A DNA stretch of 64,000 bases from Ailurus styani (GCA_002007465.1 LNAC01000109.1:420037-484036), one strand, 5' to 3'; numbered from the stretch's first letter, positions 33,410-45,650 are shown. Notes: a model not told the origin generated them from the letters alone. Translations and numbers: made by a program.

Positions 33410-33627
33410 GGGCGCCTGGGTAGTTCAGTCAGTTAAGCATTTGACTCTTGATTTTAGCTAAGGTCACGATCTCAGGGTCCCAAGATGGAGGCCCTTACTG
33501 GGCTCCACACTCAGCGGAGAGTCATCTTGAGAGTCTCTCTTTCTCCTTCTCCCCCTCCCCACTGCAGTCTCTTTCTCTCTCCTCTACCCCCTCGAATAAA
33601 TAAATAAACATTTTTAAAAAATAAAAT
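33410..33627 (+). mobile_element. Can-SINE with TSD
   Basis: TSD AAAATGACAAAGAAG (33395-33409) and AAAATGGCAAGGAAG (33628-33642), two mismatches. Head GGGGCGCCTGGGTAGTTCAG, tail with AATAAATAAATAAACATTTT. Confidence 0.94.
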
Positions 33628-34117
33628 AAAATGGCAAGGAAGACTTTGCAAATAGGGGAGAAAGGTTGAACCCAATTCCAAATACCATAGGCCAGTGGGT
33701 ATCAATAGCTAATGGGCTGGAAGAAGAGCTTGGTTAGGTATCAAGAGTTGGTGGAGAGAGGAGTTTAATTGGCTTTCAAGGGGAGGAGGAAATTCTTTAA
33801 AATCTGGCTTAGTGGGTCAAGACTAGGCCTAGTCTACAAGAGGACTGACTAAAGTTTAGCCAAGGAGGAAAGATAATCCCTTCTCTCATTCAAGAAAAAA
33901 AGAGTCATTATTCTTTCTTCTGGGCAATACAAGTCCCTTTCTTATTTGATAATCCTTTGTTTGCTAAGGACCAGCTGGGCCCTCTATTGAGACTTGGTAG
34001 TAGAAGGTACTTTCTGGAGGGTGTGAGCTACCAAACATTTAAAGAATACCTACTTTTTGAAAACACTTGGTTCCACTTCGTGAAGATGGGAGTTTGCTCT
34101 TAGAAGGACAGTAGATT

Positions 34118-34315
34118 GGGGCACCTGGCTGGCTCAGTGGGTTAAAGCCTCTGCCTTCGGCTCAGGTCATGATCCCAGGGTCCTGGGATCCAGCCCCGCA
34201 TAGGGGGTCTCTGCTCAGCAGGGAGCCTGTTCCTCCTCTCTCTCTGCCTGCCTCTTTGCCTACTTGTGCTCTCTCTCTTTCTGTCAAATAAATAAATAAA
34301 ATCTTAAAAAAAAAA
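34118..34315 (+). mobile_element. Young Can-SINE, mustelid-like subtype
   Basis: TSD AGAAGGACAGTAGATT (34102-34117) and AGAAGGAGAGTAGATT (34316-34331), one mismatch. It carries GGGTTAAAGCCTCTGCCTTC, GATCCCAGGGTCCTGGGATC and CTCTCTGCCTGCCTCTTTGC, the variant I associate with mustelid SINEs, and ends in AAATAAATAAATAAAATCTT plus an A run. With 53845-54047, the best lineage marker in the window. Confidence 0.96.
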
Positions 34316-34349
34316 AGAAGGAGAGTAGATTTACAACACACACAGAAAG

Positions 34350-34391
34350 AATGTATCAGTCAGGACTCAACCAGAGAAACATAACCAGTAN

Positions 34392-34441
<50 letters not shown>

Positions 34442-34775
34442 TGATATATTAATGTATTTATTAATATAATATTAATATTAAGTAATATTAATGTATTTAT
34501 TATAAGACTTGTGTGATTGTGGGGGCTGGCTAAGTCCAAAAGCCATCAGGCAGCCTCCAGGAAGGGCAAATTGTGTGCAGCCTGAAAGCTGCCACTCATA
34601 GGAGGAATTTTTACCCTCCCAGGGAAGCCCCAGACCTGTTTTTAGGGTTTTCTGATGGATTGAATCAGGCCTACCCAAATTATGCAAAATAATCTCCCTT
34701 ACTTAAAATCAACTGATTAACACCTAGATGAGTGTTTAATTGAGTGAGGACTATAACTGAGCCAGTTTAACACAC
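34350..34775 (+). mobile_element. ERVL-class LTR (MLT2-like), decayed
   Basis: Starts GTATCAGTCAGGACTCAACC and AGAGAAACATAACCAGTA, then the AT microsatellite, GGGGGCTGGCTAAGTCCAAA, and TGAATCAGGCCTACCCAAAT. Matches the start and order of the LTR at 20560, with a poorer 3' half. Confidence 0.65.
34391..34440. repeat. (AT)n microsatellite with an N placeholder
   Basis: One N at 34391 followed by about 24 uninterrupted AT units. The N shows the assembler could not resolve the length here. Confidence 0.95.
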
Positions 34776-35689
34776 ACACACACACTCACATCCAATAAAG
34801 CATTGCTTAAAGAAAATGCAAAACCTGGAAATAAGGCAAAATAGTTGATAGCATGACCTATTAACACCATGTTAGAGTATTTTCTCATGTGTCCTCAGGA
34901 GGGTCATCTGACTGTAACTAGGTTTGACCAACAGCTGATTCAGACTCAAACATTTCATTGTCCTATGGAGTTAGAGACAAATTCGTGGAACACTGGTGAG
35001 GTGATGGTTTTCTTTTATTCTGCTTGGAAAGACATAACCCCAAAGGTTTTATGGTCCTGTAGGACATTATGTAGTTTTGCATCTAACTTGGTGGTCTTAC
35101 CTTAGGTTTTTTTTTCCCCCTTGGGTTATATAAATCCTAGTTTCTCCTATTCCAGAAAATCACTTCTGTCATTCTGCTGGTTTCCTCAGTAAAGAGTTAA
35201 ATAAAACTCTGACATGTATTCATTATCTATTTGTTATGAAAATTATGCTTTTAACAATTTGAGAATTATGCTCTGACAAGTTTGGAAGGGAGGTCTAGGC
35301 AGGGATGGGGTGATTGGGTAGGAAAGAGACCATAGGGAGAGAGAGAAAGGAGTTAAGTGTTTGTGGAAGGTATGCCTGGCTGGCTGGAAAGAGACCCTTG
35401 GTTTAGTCCTTCAGATGGTAAGGACAGGCTCTGCTAAGAATTTCAGTTTGTTGAATTAACCAGCAACAATTTTCCATAAAAATGTCCTTCCTACCAGTCC
35501 CAAAACCCAAGAGAGTGAGAGAAGGGGCATTCTCACACAGCTACTCTGGACTATCTCATCCAGTGCCTTTTATGGTCTATGAAATTTCCTCTACTGGCCA
35601 TTCCTTTGGCTTCGGTTTGCACAGCTATATCCTAGTTGTTTTTTTCAGGTAAATGGATCCCATATTAGGACAAGAGTTTTTGTTTTGGT
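34776..35689. other. No recognisable feature
   Basis: After a short imperfect CA run (34771-34790), unique sequence without a named repeat. Confidence 0.4.
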
Positions 35690-36362
35690 GGTGGGAAAAT
35701 CACATAACAAAATTTCCTCTTCTAACCATTTTAAATGCCAACTCAGTGGCATTAAGTACATTCACAATGTTGTATAACCTTTGCCTTTGAGTAGTTCCAG
35801 AACATTTTTGTTGCCCCAGAAGGAAAGAAACACTCTACCCATGAAACCCTCTACCCTCTACCCTCCCACCCCATTTTTCCCTATTCCCAGACCCTGGCAA
35901 CAACCTTGCTTTCTGTCTCTGTGCATTATGGACTGCTTTATTATGTCCCTTCAAAACTCATATGGTGACACCCTAACCCCCAGTGGGATAGTATTAGGAG
36001 GTGAGACCTTTGAGATGTATTTAAGTTTAGATGAGGTCATGATTAGGGCTCCATGATGGATTAAGGTCCTTATAGAGACTGAAGGGTCCTAAGAGAGATT
36101 AGAGCTCTCTGCTCTCTCAGCCATGTGAGGACACAACTAGAAAGCAGCTATCTACAAAGGAAGAAGTGGGTTCCTACCAAGCATTGACTCTGTGGGCACC
36201 TTAATGTGGGACTTCCCAGCCTCCCGGACTGTGAGCAATGAATGTCTTTTGTTGAAGCTCCCTACTCTGCTGTATTCTGTTATAGCAGCCTAAACTAAGA
36301 CTATGCATTTGCCTATTCTGGATATTTCATATATCCATGGCCTTTTGTGTAGTATGAGTATT
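35690..36362 (-). mobile_element. Old L1 3' UTR, antisense, split by an LTR
   Basis: GGTGGTGGGAAAATCACATA, TCAGTGGCATTAAGTACATT, CAGACCCTGGCAACAACCTT form the reverse complement of an old L1 3' UTR. It resumes after the LTR at 36309 with TTGCCTATTCTGGATATTTC and is then broken by a SINE at 36363. Confidence 0.8.
35927..36303 (+). mobile_element. ERVL-MaLR solo LTR (MLT1-type) with 5-bp TSD
   Basis: TATGGACTGCTTTATTATGT, CTCATATGGTGACACCCTAA, AGATGAGGTCATGATTAGGG, AGCCATGTGAGGACACAACT and GTTATAGCAGCCTAAACTAA are the MLT1 order. TGCAT at 35922-35926 and 36304-36308 is the LTR-typical 5-bp TSD, and the L1 sequence continues across it. Confidence 0.85.
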
Positions 36363-36386
36363 ATTTTTTAAGATTTTGTTTATTTA

Positions 36387-36426
<40 letters not shown>

Positions 36427-36573
36427 TGGGAGAAGAAGAGGTAGAATCACAAGAAGACTCCATGCTGAGTGTAGAGCCCAATGCGGGGCTTGATCCCATG
36501 ACTCCAAGATCATGACCTGAGCCAAAACTGCGAGTCAGATGATCAACCGACTGAGCCACCAGGGTGCCCCATC
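36363..36573 (-). mobile_element. Can-SINE with 8-bp TSD and internal (AG)n
   Basis: TGAGTATT at 36355-36362 and 36574-36581. A pure AG run (36391-36422) has expanded in the GA-rich body. Head complement GAGCCACCAGGGTGCCCC. Confidence 0.93.
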
Positions 36574-36581
36574 TGAGTATT

Positions 36582-38102
36582 TCTGCTGGGAGGGAAAGGA
36601 AGGGCTGGAGAGCCCAAGTCCATGGAGGAGGAGGAACAAAGACAGAGCGAATAACTTGGGAGCATGTGATAGGGTCAGAGGCAGCTGGTAGAGCTAATGT
36701 GAAGGTCGGAAAGGAGAGAGGTGGTGGGTGGGGACAGCCCCAGTGAACTGGTTTGACTCTGTCTGGTGACCTCCATACGTGACTTTCAAAATGAGTTGCA
36801 AGTATGGAGAGAGAACATCTAATGTTGCAGGTGGGGTTTTAATGAATAACACAACATAAAAGTGGCCCAAGCCTCTGAGCCTACTGAGAGAGCATTATTC
36901 AGAGGTATGGACGGGCACCTGCTAGGGCCGGTCTGTACACAGGCTCTGCGCTCTACAATCCCACCTTCACCCCCACAGATCTCTCTTCCCTCTCTAGGCC
37001 CCACATAAAGTCCACATTGCATGCAACTGTGAATTTGCAGCCCCCGCCCCCAACTACTCAAACCCACAATTGAATTGCCAGGCAATCTGAAACCCCACTG
37101 ATTCACCACCATTCAGGCAAAGCACATGGGAGCCCTTTCAGGAGCCAGACATGCTACAATCAAGCCACTCCAGGCACGGGCCTCTAATAGTACAGTAATC
37201 AGTGGTAATCACCCATACAGTTTATGTACAGGAGGGCCTAATAGGATTCATGCCTCTGTGGTGAATACATTTTCATTTATAGGACTAAACGCAGGCATAC
37301 ATTACCTGTTTAATTAAAAACAAAATTCTCCAGCCAACAATTTTCTCCCTCTCCTGGGTGCATGCTACATACATTACTGATGTTTCCTTTAAATCTACTG
37401 ATTACATATTCCTGAAGTACCTTGTCATTGTGTGTGACCGCCTACAGTATGTGAAGGTAAACCCTTGCTTCTGGCTGCTCTTTGCTGAGACTTCAGGGCC
37501 CCTGAGTCTTACTCAAGTGCAAATACGGGACATTGGGTTGGTGATGGCCCCTGCAAAGTGCAGAGTATGAACATCAGAGGCCAGAGAGCAGGCGACAAGC
37601 ATGGGGCAGCTCCCTGTTTATTGGAATTTTCAAATAACTCCTGCTTCTTCACCAGATTCTCTTCTGAGCCCCTATCCCGAAGCAGCCAGCTGCTCCTGTA
37701 TGCAGCTTGGGAATGGTTTTTTCATGGAAGGAACACAGGTTTCTCCAGTCAATAAACAGGACTCACTGACAGTCTTCCTGACCCTCTGCACGAGACGATG
37801 GAGTTGAGTTGAAATGACAAAAGAAGGTGGTGTCCCTGGCTGTCCCCAGCTGTCACCAGGCCTGGAAGACTTCCAAGTTTGCTCCTCCAAGGTATCAGAG
37901 AATTCAGATGCTCTGTGTTTCTGATCTTGAATCCTTCTCTTTCAAAAATGCATGCATTTACTTAGATCATGAGTCTGAGCGATGCAACAAGTTCCAAGTT
38001 CAAGGAGCTCAGTGTGGTCAGAGTGGGAAGGAGAGGACTCAACTCATGTATTTTCCACCACGGTTTACAGAAAAGAGTGGAGGTGATTCGAGAGAATGAT
38101 TA
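36582..38102. other. No recognisable feature
   Basis: Unique sequence, including an AT-rich part near 37180-37440 and several overlapping small frames with no domain. Confidence 0.4.
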
Positions 38103-38347
38103 GACAGGCTTCCAGTTATGGAATGACTAAGTCTGGGGGATGCAAGACAGAGCACAGGGAATACAGTCAACGGTGTGGTCATAGCATTATTTGGTGACAG
38201 ATGGTAGCCATTCCTGTGAGCCCAACATGTTGACTTGTCTGATCACTGTGTCATATCCTTGAAACTAATGTAACATTGTGTCACCTGTACTCAAATAAAA
38301 ACAAAATAAATAAAAAATATAAAGGATAATAAATTTTGAAGAATAAA
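38103..38347 (+). mobile_element. 5'-truncated L1 3' end with 10-bp TSD
   Basis: GAGCACAGGGAATACAGTCA, TTTGGTGACAGATGGTAGCC, CCTTGAAACTAATGTAACAT and a AATAAAAACAAAATAAATAA tail. TSD AGAATGATTA at 38093-38102 and 38348-38357. Confidence 0.85.
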
Positions 38348-38435
38348 AGAATGATTAAGGAACAAGATAATCATGGCAGGATGAAACAGGTAAAATAAGT
38401 TGGGAGACCTGAAATGGAAGCAGGAAGGAGAACGT

Positions 38436-38580
38436 TGAGGAATACGGACTTTGGAGTCACACAGGCCCGGATTTAAACCTAAGGTTTACAACTTTATGGG
38501 CAACTCCTTAACTTCTCCCAGCTCCTGTTTGCTCATCTACAAGCTGGAAGTAACAAGTCTGTGGCAGGATAATACCTTGA
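38436..38580 (+). mobile_element. MIR SINE
   Basis: GGACTTTGGAGTCACACAGG, GGATTTAAACCTAAGG, GCAACTCCTTAACTTCTCCC and GCTCATCTACAAGCTGGAAG in sense order, 3' end missing. Confidence 0.75.
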
Positions 38581-40029
38581 ATTGTTGACGGAGGCTTCTC
38601 CCCTGTCATCCTCCCTGCTCAACACCTGTCATTCCCCCCCCACACTATTTTGCTGGACTCCTGACCCTTCCACATTTACGTGGTGTGCAGAAAAGAGTTA
38701 TCATGACAGGTCTACCTGCTCAACTTTGAAAGGCCTGCTTAGGTGGACCCTTGGCTGTTATCCAGAAACTTGGATTTTAGGAGTTCCCATCACTTTAACA
38801 GAAAAGAGTAGGTCAGCATGTCTAAGCTGTGCATACAAACAATGTGGATTATGCTGAATGTCTGCTTTCCATCTGGGATTCTGGGATTTTGACACGTGTG
38901 GGGCATATGGAGTGTCTACACCACCAATGCCCACTAAAAACTTTTGGCATTGGGTCTCCAATGAGTTTCTCAGTAGACAGTGCTTTTCATGTATTGTCAT
39001 GACTCATCGTTGAAGAATAAAGCACCTCCTGTGGGACTCCACTGGGAGAGAGCTCTCAAAAGCTTGCTCCTGATCTTCTTTCACTTGGCCATATGTGCCT
39101 TTTTTTTTTTGAATGTGTCCTTTCATAATAATAAATCACAGTCATGAGTATGACTATTTGCTGAGTGCTCCTAACAGATCACTGAGCCTGGGGTTCGTGT
39201 TGGGGACCCCTCCCACCACACTGTGTCAGCTAGAAAATTCCCCAATTATTTTCCCTGAGAAGAGATAGCACAACAAAGGTCTGGGTTGAGAGGACCAGAT
39301 GTGTCCAATGATGAACATTCATAATCAACCTGTTGTCCCTGTAGCTTGTGATGGCTGAAACACTAACTCAGTGGGTCATGTTCAATAATACCCAACCTAA
39401 GTTAGTAAACATTCAGCAAATTTTTGCCATTATTGTTAATATCAAAGAGAGTGTTGGACAAACTTGAGCAAATGAGAGCTATTACAATCAAAGCAAACTG
39501 TGGGACTGTGTGTGTGAACTGCATTGGGCTCTAGCTTTTGCAGGCAGTCCTGGGGAAGGGAGGACCAGATCAGCTTCAGCCCTCACTGGCTTCATGAACA
39601 AGTGGCACTGCAACATCAGAGCTAATTCCTGACCCTAATAAATGAAAGGCATTTCTCCAAATGGTCCTCGTGAAGACAGCCCTGCTCCAAAACTATAACT
39701 TCTTGGGAATGTCTTTTATAATATCACTAGGAAACTCTTCATTGGGTCCATTGGAAGGCTCTCTTTGGCTTCCCAATCTTACACAGCACAAAATTCTCTA
39801 TAACTGATCTGGGAAGTAGGGGTGTAGGTGGATGACAGAAAAGTAAGCTAACAACTACCACCCTGATGATGGGCTCTATAATAAAATTATTCTAAGGGCC
39901 ATGGGAAAACATGCTGGGGTATCTTGCTTAGGCTGGGAGGGTGAGAGGTGGGAAGGCTACCTGGTGAGGGTCACCAAGTTGTGAAGAATACATGGGAATC
40001 ATCAGGAAGTAGGAGGAATGAGAAATAGA
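38581..40029. other. No recognisable feature
   Basis: Unique-looking sequence with no repeat I can name. Confidence 0.4.
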
Positions 40030-40475
40030 ATAGTTGTTTCAGAGATGATCATTAAATGACTGAACGAATATCCAGTGGGTGCCAGACACCTGCTAGTGTC
40101 CAGGGATCTGGAGGTGAAGAGGGTGCCTTCAATCCCAATATGTTCAGATACAAGGGGAGGGCTTGATATGCTTGGAGACTGTGGGTAAGGCAGCCCTTTG
40201 GGGAGGAAGGAGGGCAAAGAGATTGCAGTAGTAGATAGGATTCAGGTGACAGAAGGCCCTGAGAACTGAACTAAGAAGTCTGATAAACTAGGGCCACTGG
40301 AAGAGGAGGGTCATGCCTGTGATTTGGCATCTGTGTATAGAATGACTTCTATGGGCAGTCCAGACTGAAGGTGGTGAAGGGTCAGAGGTTCTGATCAGTA
40401 GATGTGTTCATCAGTGAGAAAGGGTCAGATCTTGTAATGGTGCAAAGGTGGATTTAACCTCAATTGTTGCTGGAT
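40030..40475 (-). mobile_element. L2 relic, antisense
   Basis: ATCATTAAATGACTGAACGA, CCAGTGGGTGCCAGACACCT and later GAAGGCCCTGAGAACTGAAC and GTCAGATCTTGTAATGGTGC fit a decayed antisense L2 3' half. Confidence 0.45.
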
Positions 40476-40524
40476 TGGATGGGTATGAGGGAATGGAAAG
40501 TCAGAATATACCTTGGAGGGTCAG

Positions 40525-40745
40525 CATTACCAAATGGTTAAGAGCTGTCCAGGTCCCTGAAGCCACATTGACCAGAAGTGATTCTCACTCTAACACTTGC
40601 TTATTGGCCTTGGGCAAGATACTCTACTCTCTGTGCCTCAGTTTTCTCTTTTATAAAATGAGATATTGATGGTAAATTCCTACTTCTCAGGTTTCTGTGA
40701 GCGTTTTATGAGTTATTGCATACATGCTCCTGAAATAGTCTCACA
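40525..40745 (+). mobile_element. MIR SINE
   Basis: AATGGTTAAGAGCTGTCCAG, TTGGCCTTGGGCAAGATACT, CTCTGTGCCTCAGTTTTCTC and TATAAAATGAGATATTGATG. A well-ordered sense MIR. Confidence 0.88.
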
Positions 40746-40984
40746 CATATCAACAAACTTAAGGAAGGAAGGAGAAGAGAAAGAGATCAAATAAGGAAGC
40801 CTACAGGCCTCTTGATCCTCAACATGTGAGTGAAAGAAGGGGTAACCTAGCTGGGGGGCAAGGTGCTATCTAAGTGATGATGAGAATCACAGAAGCTAAG
40901 GGACAAGAGAGAGAAAAGTAAAGGAAGCAAACTTCAGCATCAGATGGATGTCTCAGATGTTCAGTAAGTTAAGGACTGAAAAAC

Positions 40985-41385
40985 ATGTGCTCATTTATTC
41001 ACTTGACAAATACTTATTGACCTGAGGTTGGCATAGAACAAATCAACAAAAGCCCCAGCTCTCAGGGAGCTCACATTCTCATTGGAGGATGCAGATGGAG
41101 TCAGAGGAGTTAAGCACATTGCATGTTTTGGCAGGAGTGCTATGGAGACAGATAAATCAGGAGAGGGGCATGAGAATGCCCAGGAGTGAAGCAGGTCACT
41201 GTTTCCTATTAGAGCAGGTCAGTATTGTAAATTGAGGGATTTAGAGAAGGTCCCACTGAAAACGTGGCACTTGAACAGACTATTAGTGACCTTAGGTTGT
41301 AGCTGTTTGTGGAGTAAACGAGAGATAAGGAGATGAAAGCAGAAAGTGTGAAATGCTCGTTCAAAAACTGAACCTTAGAGAAAGG
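40985..41385 (-). mobile_element. L2 relic, antisense
   Basis: CATTTATTCACTTGACAAAT, AAGCCCCAGCTCTCAGGGAG, TCACATTCTCATTGGAGGAT, GGAGTGCTATGGAGACAGAT, AGAAGGTCCCACTGAAAACG. Antisense L2 3' end and distal ORF2. Confidence 0.75.
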
Positions 41386-41469
41386 AGGACTGATATTGGA
41401 CTGTCGCTGGAGAGAGACTCAAGGTCACAGGAGACCGAGTATTTCAAAATGAAAAGACTTTAGCCTATT

Positions 41470-41632
41470 TATTATGACCCCCAATTTAGAAAGGAACAAA
41501 TTAGGAGGGAGAAGAAATGACTTGCTCAAATGTCCACTGTGCTGGTAAGTGACAGAGCCAGAATTCAAAGCCAGGTGTGTAGGATGCCGAAGTCCGCAAG
41601 ATTCCAGTGTGGAACTCTGTTGCACATGCCCT
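41470..41632 (-). mobile_element. MIR SINE, antisense
   Basis: GAAATGACTTGCTCAAATGT, CTGGTAAGTGACAGAGCCAG and AATTCAAAGCCAGGTGTGTA. Antisense MIR core. Confidence 0.8.
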
Positions 41633-41664
41633 CATCCATAAATGTTTAAAAATGGATTGCTTTT

Positions 41665-41792
41665 TTATTTTAATGTAAACTCCATGCCCAGAATGGATCT
41701 CAACGTAGAGCTTGAACTCATGACCCTGAGATCAAGATCTGAGTGGACATCAAGAGTCGGATACTCAAACACCTGAGCCACCCAGGTGCCCC
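41665..41792 (-). mobile_element. Short Can-SINE variant with 17-bp TSD
   Basis: TSD AAAAATGGATTGCTTTT (41648-41664) and AAAAATGTATTGCTTTT (41793-41809), one mismatch. The 128-bp element lacks the GA-rich body, like the copy at 7653. Confidence 0.9.
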
Positions 41793-42092
41793 AAAAATGT
41801 ATTGCTTTTAACCTCGGTTGAGTTGTGAATGTCATTCCACATCTTTCTCAGTGTCTGTTCAGCTACCTCCCTCATTCCCCACTGGGGATCATAAACCTCT
41901 GCACCTCTTTCTCCAAAACCATTTGCAGGGCTGCTGGAGCACATGAATATGGGGTTAAGGGATTAGAACATACCGTCAAGAAAGTGTTTAAAGCAATGGG
42001 CCCTTGAGTTTGGACAGGATAGAGATGGGAGCATGGCTGGAAGTGTACTGAGACAGTATAGGTCTCACTTGCGGTTAAGCAGAGGACCGTGA

Positions 42093-42276
42093 TAAGAGAC
42101 TCCTAATCTCACAAAACAAACTGAGGGTTACTGGGGGGTGGGAGGGTAGGGATAGGGTGGATGAGTTATGGGCATTGGGGAGGGTTTGTGCTTTGGTGAA
42201 TGCTGTGAAAGATGTAAGCCTGATGATTCACAGACCTGTACCCCTGGGGCAAAGAATAAAAAAATAAAAATTAAAA
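42093..42276 (+). mobile_element. Young 5'-truncated L1 3' end with 16-bp TSD
   Basis: AAGAGACTCCTAATCTCACA to GATTCACAGACCTGTACCCC then GGGGCAAAGAATAAAAAAAT. TSD AAGCAGAGGACCGTGA (42077-42092) and AAGCAGAGGACCATGA (42277-42292). Same subfamily as 8228-8544. Confidence 0.92.
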
Positions 42277-42292
42277 AAGCAGAGGACCATGA

Positions 42293-42999
42293 GGGACCAT
42301 GAAATATAGGTAGGATGTTGCTGGAAGGTGATTATGCAGCTCTGCTTCGGGAGAAAGTTTTGAGCAAGGGTGAAAAGTCATTAAAATCTGAATTGGTACT
42401 TAAACTGTGGCTAGAGCTACTGCAATCATTCGTATTTCATTTAAATTTTTCTAAAACTTGAATCTTCCATTCATTATTTTACTATACCTCCATCTTTGGC
42501 ATCTTTAATCTCTTTCTTATCCCTCTCTGAAGATCTGCATCTTTCTTCTATACCTCACCTAGGTGGTAGCTTTAAATGTGAGGGGATTTCTATTTCTTCC
42601 CTCTGGCTTTGAGCAGAATCAATAAGAAGCAGTCCCAGAACTCCATTGGAATAGACAACACAGAAGATCTTCCATGTGTTTCTTTCATCACTTGCAAATA
42701 TAACCTCTGTTCACTTGGACTTCATCTAAATACATCTTCCTATATCCTAAAAGGGAAGTACTGGAAAAACCCTCATTAGCCTAACCTAAAAGGACAGGCA
42801 TGGAATTTGTTTTTTGTTTTTTTCTTTCTGACTTCATTATTATTTGTTTTAAACGAAGTGGTTCTTATTTGGTTAGTTTTAAATAATATTTTTTTGTCCT
42901 CCAGTCATAACAGATGAAGAAACCAGAGTACCAAGATTACTTTTTCACCTATTTCTCCTTTTTCAGTTAGTGATAAAAATTTCTAGGTTGTCATTGTTT
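42293..42999. other. No recognisable feature
   Basis: AT-rich sequence without a family assignment. Confidence 0.4.
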
Positions 43000-43560
43000 A
43001 TAACACTTTCAGCTGTTTTATACTTAGTCCTGCAGCAAATTGGATTCAGTGCCTAATTCCAGTATTTTGGCCAACATTTCATCATTATTCACTTCTTGGC
43101 TTAAGTTTATTCTTTGTTAGCTTATTCAAGAAAGGCTCATGGGGAATACATTACATAAGCTCTTGGAAGACAAAGATGTTTGTGTTTTTCTACTTGAGTG
43201 ACAGTTTGGCTGGGTATGAAATCCTTAAATTACACTCCGTTGATATTGCTCAAGTGTCTTTTTTGTTTATTTTTTTGTTGTTGTTTTTAGGTGATGAACT
43301 TTGGTATAGAGTGAAAAGAGGACAGTTGTTTTTTTTTTCTTTATAAGAGAAATTTGCTATTTTTTTTGCTCGTCTTTGCTTTTAACTTCTTTATCTTTGA
43401 AGGCTGGTAACTTTATTGTCTTAGTAATTTTGGTTTTCTGTCAAGGTTTTGGGGAATACAGTGTTTATGTAATTTCAATTCTTTCACTTCTCAAAGTTTT
43501 TCTTGAATTATTCCTTTAAATATATTTTCCATTCCTTTGTTTTTATCTTCTTTAGGGCAC
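43000..43560 (-). mobile_element. Possible antisense LINE relic
   Basis: T-rich sequence with GACAGTTTGGCTGGGTATGA and TTGATATTGCTCAAGTGTC, reminiscent of an old antisense L1-related segment. Boundaries and family uncertain. Confidence 0.4.
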
Positions 43561-43574
43561 CCAGTACATTTATG

Positions 43575-43770
43575 TTGAGAAGCAGTATAGCCTCTTAGTA
43601 GCTACATGACCTTAGGCAAATTGCCTCACCTCTCCATGACTCAGTATCCTCATTTAAAAAGTGGAGTAATAAACCTTGGAAGGTTGTTATGAAGATTACA
43701 TGAGTTCAGACAGGTAAAATGTTCTGCACCATGCCTGGCATGTATTATATGCTCTGAGTGTTAGCTACTG
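43575..43770 (+). mobile_element. MIR SINE
   Basis: AGTAGCTACATGACCTTAGG, CAAATTGCCTCACCTCTCCA, TAATAAACCTTGGAAGGTTG, TGCACCATGCCTGGCATGTA. Good sense MIR with its 3' end. Confidence 0.88.
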
Positions 43771-45467
43771 TCCTTTTTATCTATGGTGCCTGATTCCGTA
43801 TCAATTACTTGCCAAGGCAAACCTTTTGGGAAGTTGCATATGAAGAAATGAATGATAGAAAGTTCTAGATGTTGAGTTAATCAGGTATAAGTGGTTCCTC
43901 CACTGCTTCAGGTAAGGAACAACAGGAAGCGAGCTGGGAAGATTCCTGATAATAGCAAGGAGAAGTGAGCTGAGTGCTTAAATGTTGAGGCCAGGATGGA
44001 AGGGGGTAAAGAGAAAATTTTGTAGCTGGAAGGAACCAGAAGTCAAGCATGAGGAGTAACTAGAGGAGGATGGTTAAGAACCAGAGATGAATGCTGAGTT
44101 TACCTTTAATAACTTAGCTTCAGTTTCGTAAGGGGTGGCACAGCCTCACTGAGAAGGAGGATGGAGCTGGAAACCACACAGAACAGCTGGAAGGGACACA
44201 CCTGATCTCTCTGGCCGGATCCTGAGGAGGCCATGGGTTTTCACCCTACCTGCTGATTGAGCTACTTCGCACCCAGAGAATTGGTTCACCTGTCGGAATG
44301 GTATAGGTAAGTTAACTGTGTTTGTCATGAACCATTACACTTGCTTTTTTCCCCACCTACTCATGCGCATAGGTGTTCTAAGGTGTTTTAATTTGGGGGA
44401 TTTAAATACACTTTCTGTAGCTCAGCTCTCATGGAGGAGTCAAGAATGAGACACAACAGAGCTTAAGAATTCGAATATTATCCTTCTCTTGTGACTCTTT
44501 TGCTGAGCACACACCGAACTAAAATTCTCATGGACAGATAAAATGGAAAGGAAACCAAGTATAGAAATAAACAACCCTTGTCATCAGAAGTCTGCATTTG
44601 TAAGGATTGTTTTTTTGAGATGAGCAGCCTGAGATGATGACTTCAAGTAATTGAGGCAATATTTCAAGTGATATACACATATTCCTACTTGATAGATCTT
44701 CTTCCCTAACTAGCCATCATCCTATTTTATAATGTTATCATATTTTTAATTATATTGTACATACTTGTTTACAGCTATTTGCTATATATCCAGAGTGACA
44801 TTATAGTAAATTAGTTTTTACCCATTGCCTCTGACTGTTCTTTGCTTCAAACTGAGCCATAAATATTGCACCTGAGAAAACTTGTTCAGATTATTTATCA
44901 TGCTGGTGTGTGACCGCAATAGCAATGCCCCAAGCCAGAATGTCCTGACTTACAGGAACCCATGGAGGAGGAACGTCTACTCTACACTACGGGGCTGTTG
45001 CTTCAGTACAAGCTCTGAGGGTGGTGGTGTTCATGTACTTGCATGACTGAGTATTTGGGAAAGTGTGATACTGGGGCTCCTAGCTCTTCACTGATGGTTG
45101 TGGCAGTTGGGACATGTAGAATGAAAGGCAGTTGATAAACCAGGAAGGAGGAAATTAAAAAGTGCCTGGCATCGTGGCTTGTCCATAGGAAATTTCAAGA
45201 AATGATAGCATCTCTTCTCCCTTCCACAGGGACAGAGGGAAATGGACCAGAAATGGAAAATACCAGGTTCTTGAAATGCCTCACCTTGGCTACATGTAAG
45301 TGCAGCCAGGGTCTCTATTAAACCATTAGGAATCTAACGGTGTTTCTCTTATTTGTCCAACTGTGGCTTCCTTCCCTGTGTTAGGATTGGGGCTCCTTCT
45401 TGTTCCACTGTGATCAAGGCCCTATTACAGCATCGGTTGTAAGAGCTGTTTGATTTTGTTGAGAGTG
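43771..45467. other. Mostly featureless; possible MIR or L2 tail at 45150-45215
   Basis: Unique sequence. AAAGTGCCTGGCATCGTGGC at 45158 resembles the MIR/L2 3' end but is too short to be sure. Confidence 0.35.
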
Positions 45468-45650
45468 TTTGATGGACCAGACAATGTGCCAAATGCTCTA
45501 TATAAAATGTTTCATGTAATCCTCACAGAAACCTATGAAGATAAGACTCATAAGTGTTGAGTCTTTTGCTCAAGGTCACCATGTAGGCGCACCTAAGGAG
45601 CCTGGATTGGAACCCATGTTGGTATGACTCCAGTCCCATGCCTTGGACTA
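45468..45650 (-). mobile_element. MIR SINE, antisense
   Basis: ACAATGTGCCAAATGCTCTA, TCATGTAATCCTCACAGAAA, CTCAAGGTCACCATGTAGG, GGATTGGAACCCATGTTGGT. Antisense MIR nearly end to end. Confidence 0.88.

Noticed and set aside
34118..34190. tRNA-like head with A-box sequence
   Set aside because: It is the tRNA-derived head of a Can-SINE, followed by SINE body and tail and enclosed in a TSD, so not a tRNA gene. The same applies to the other SINE heads.
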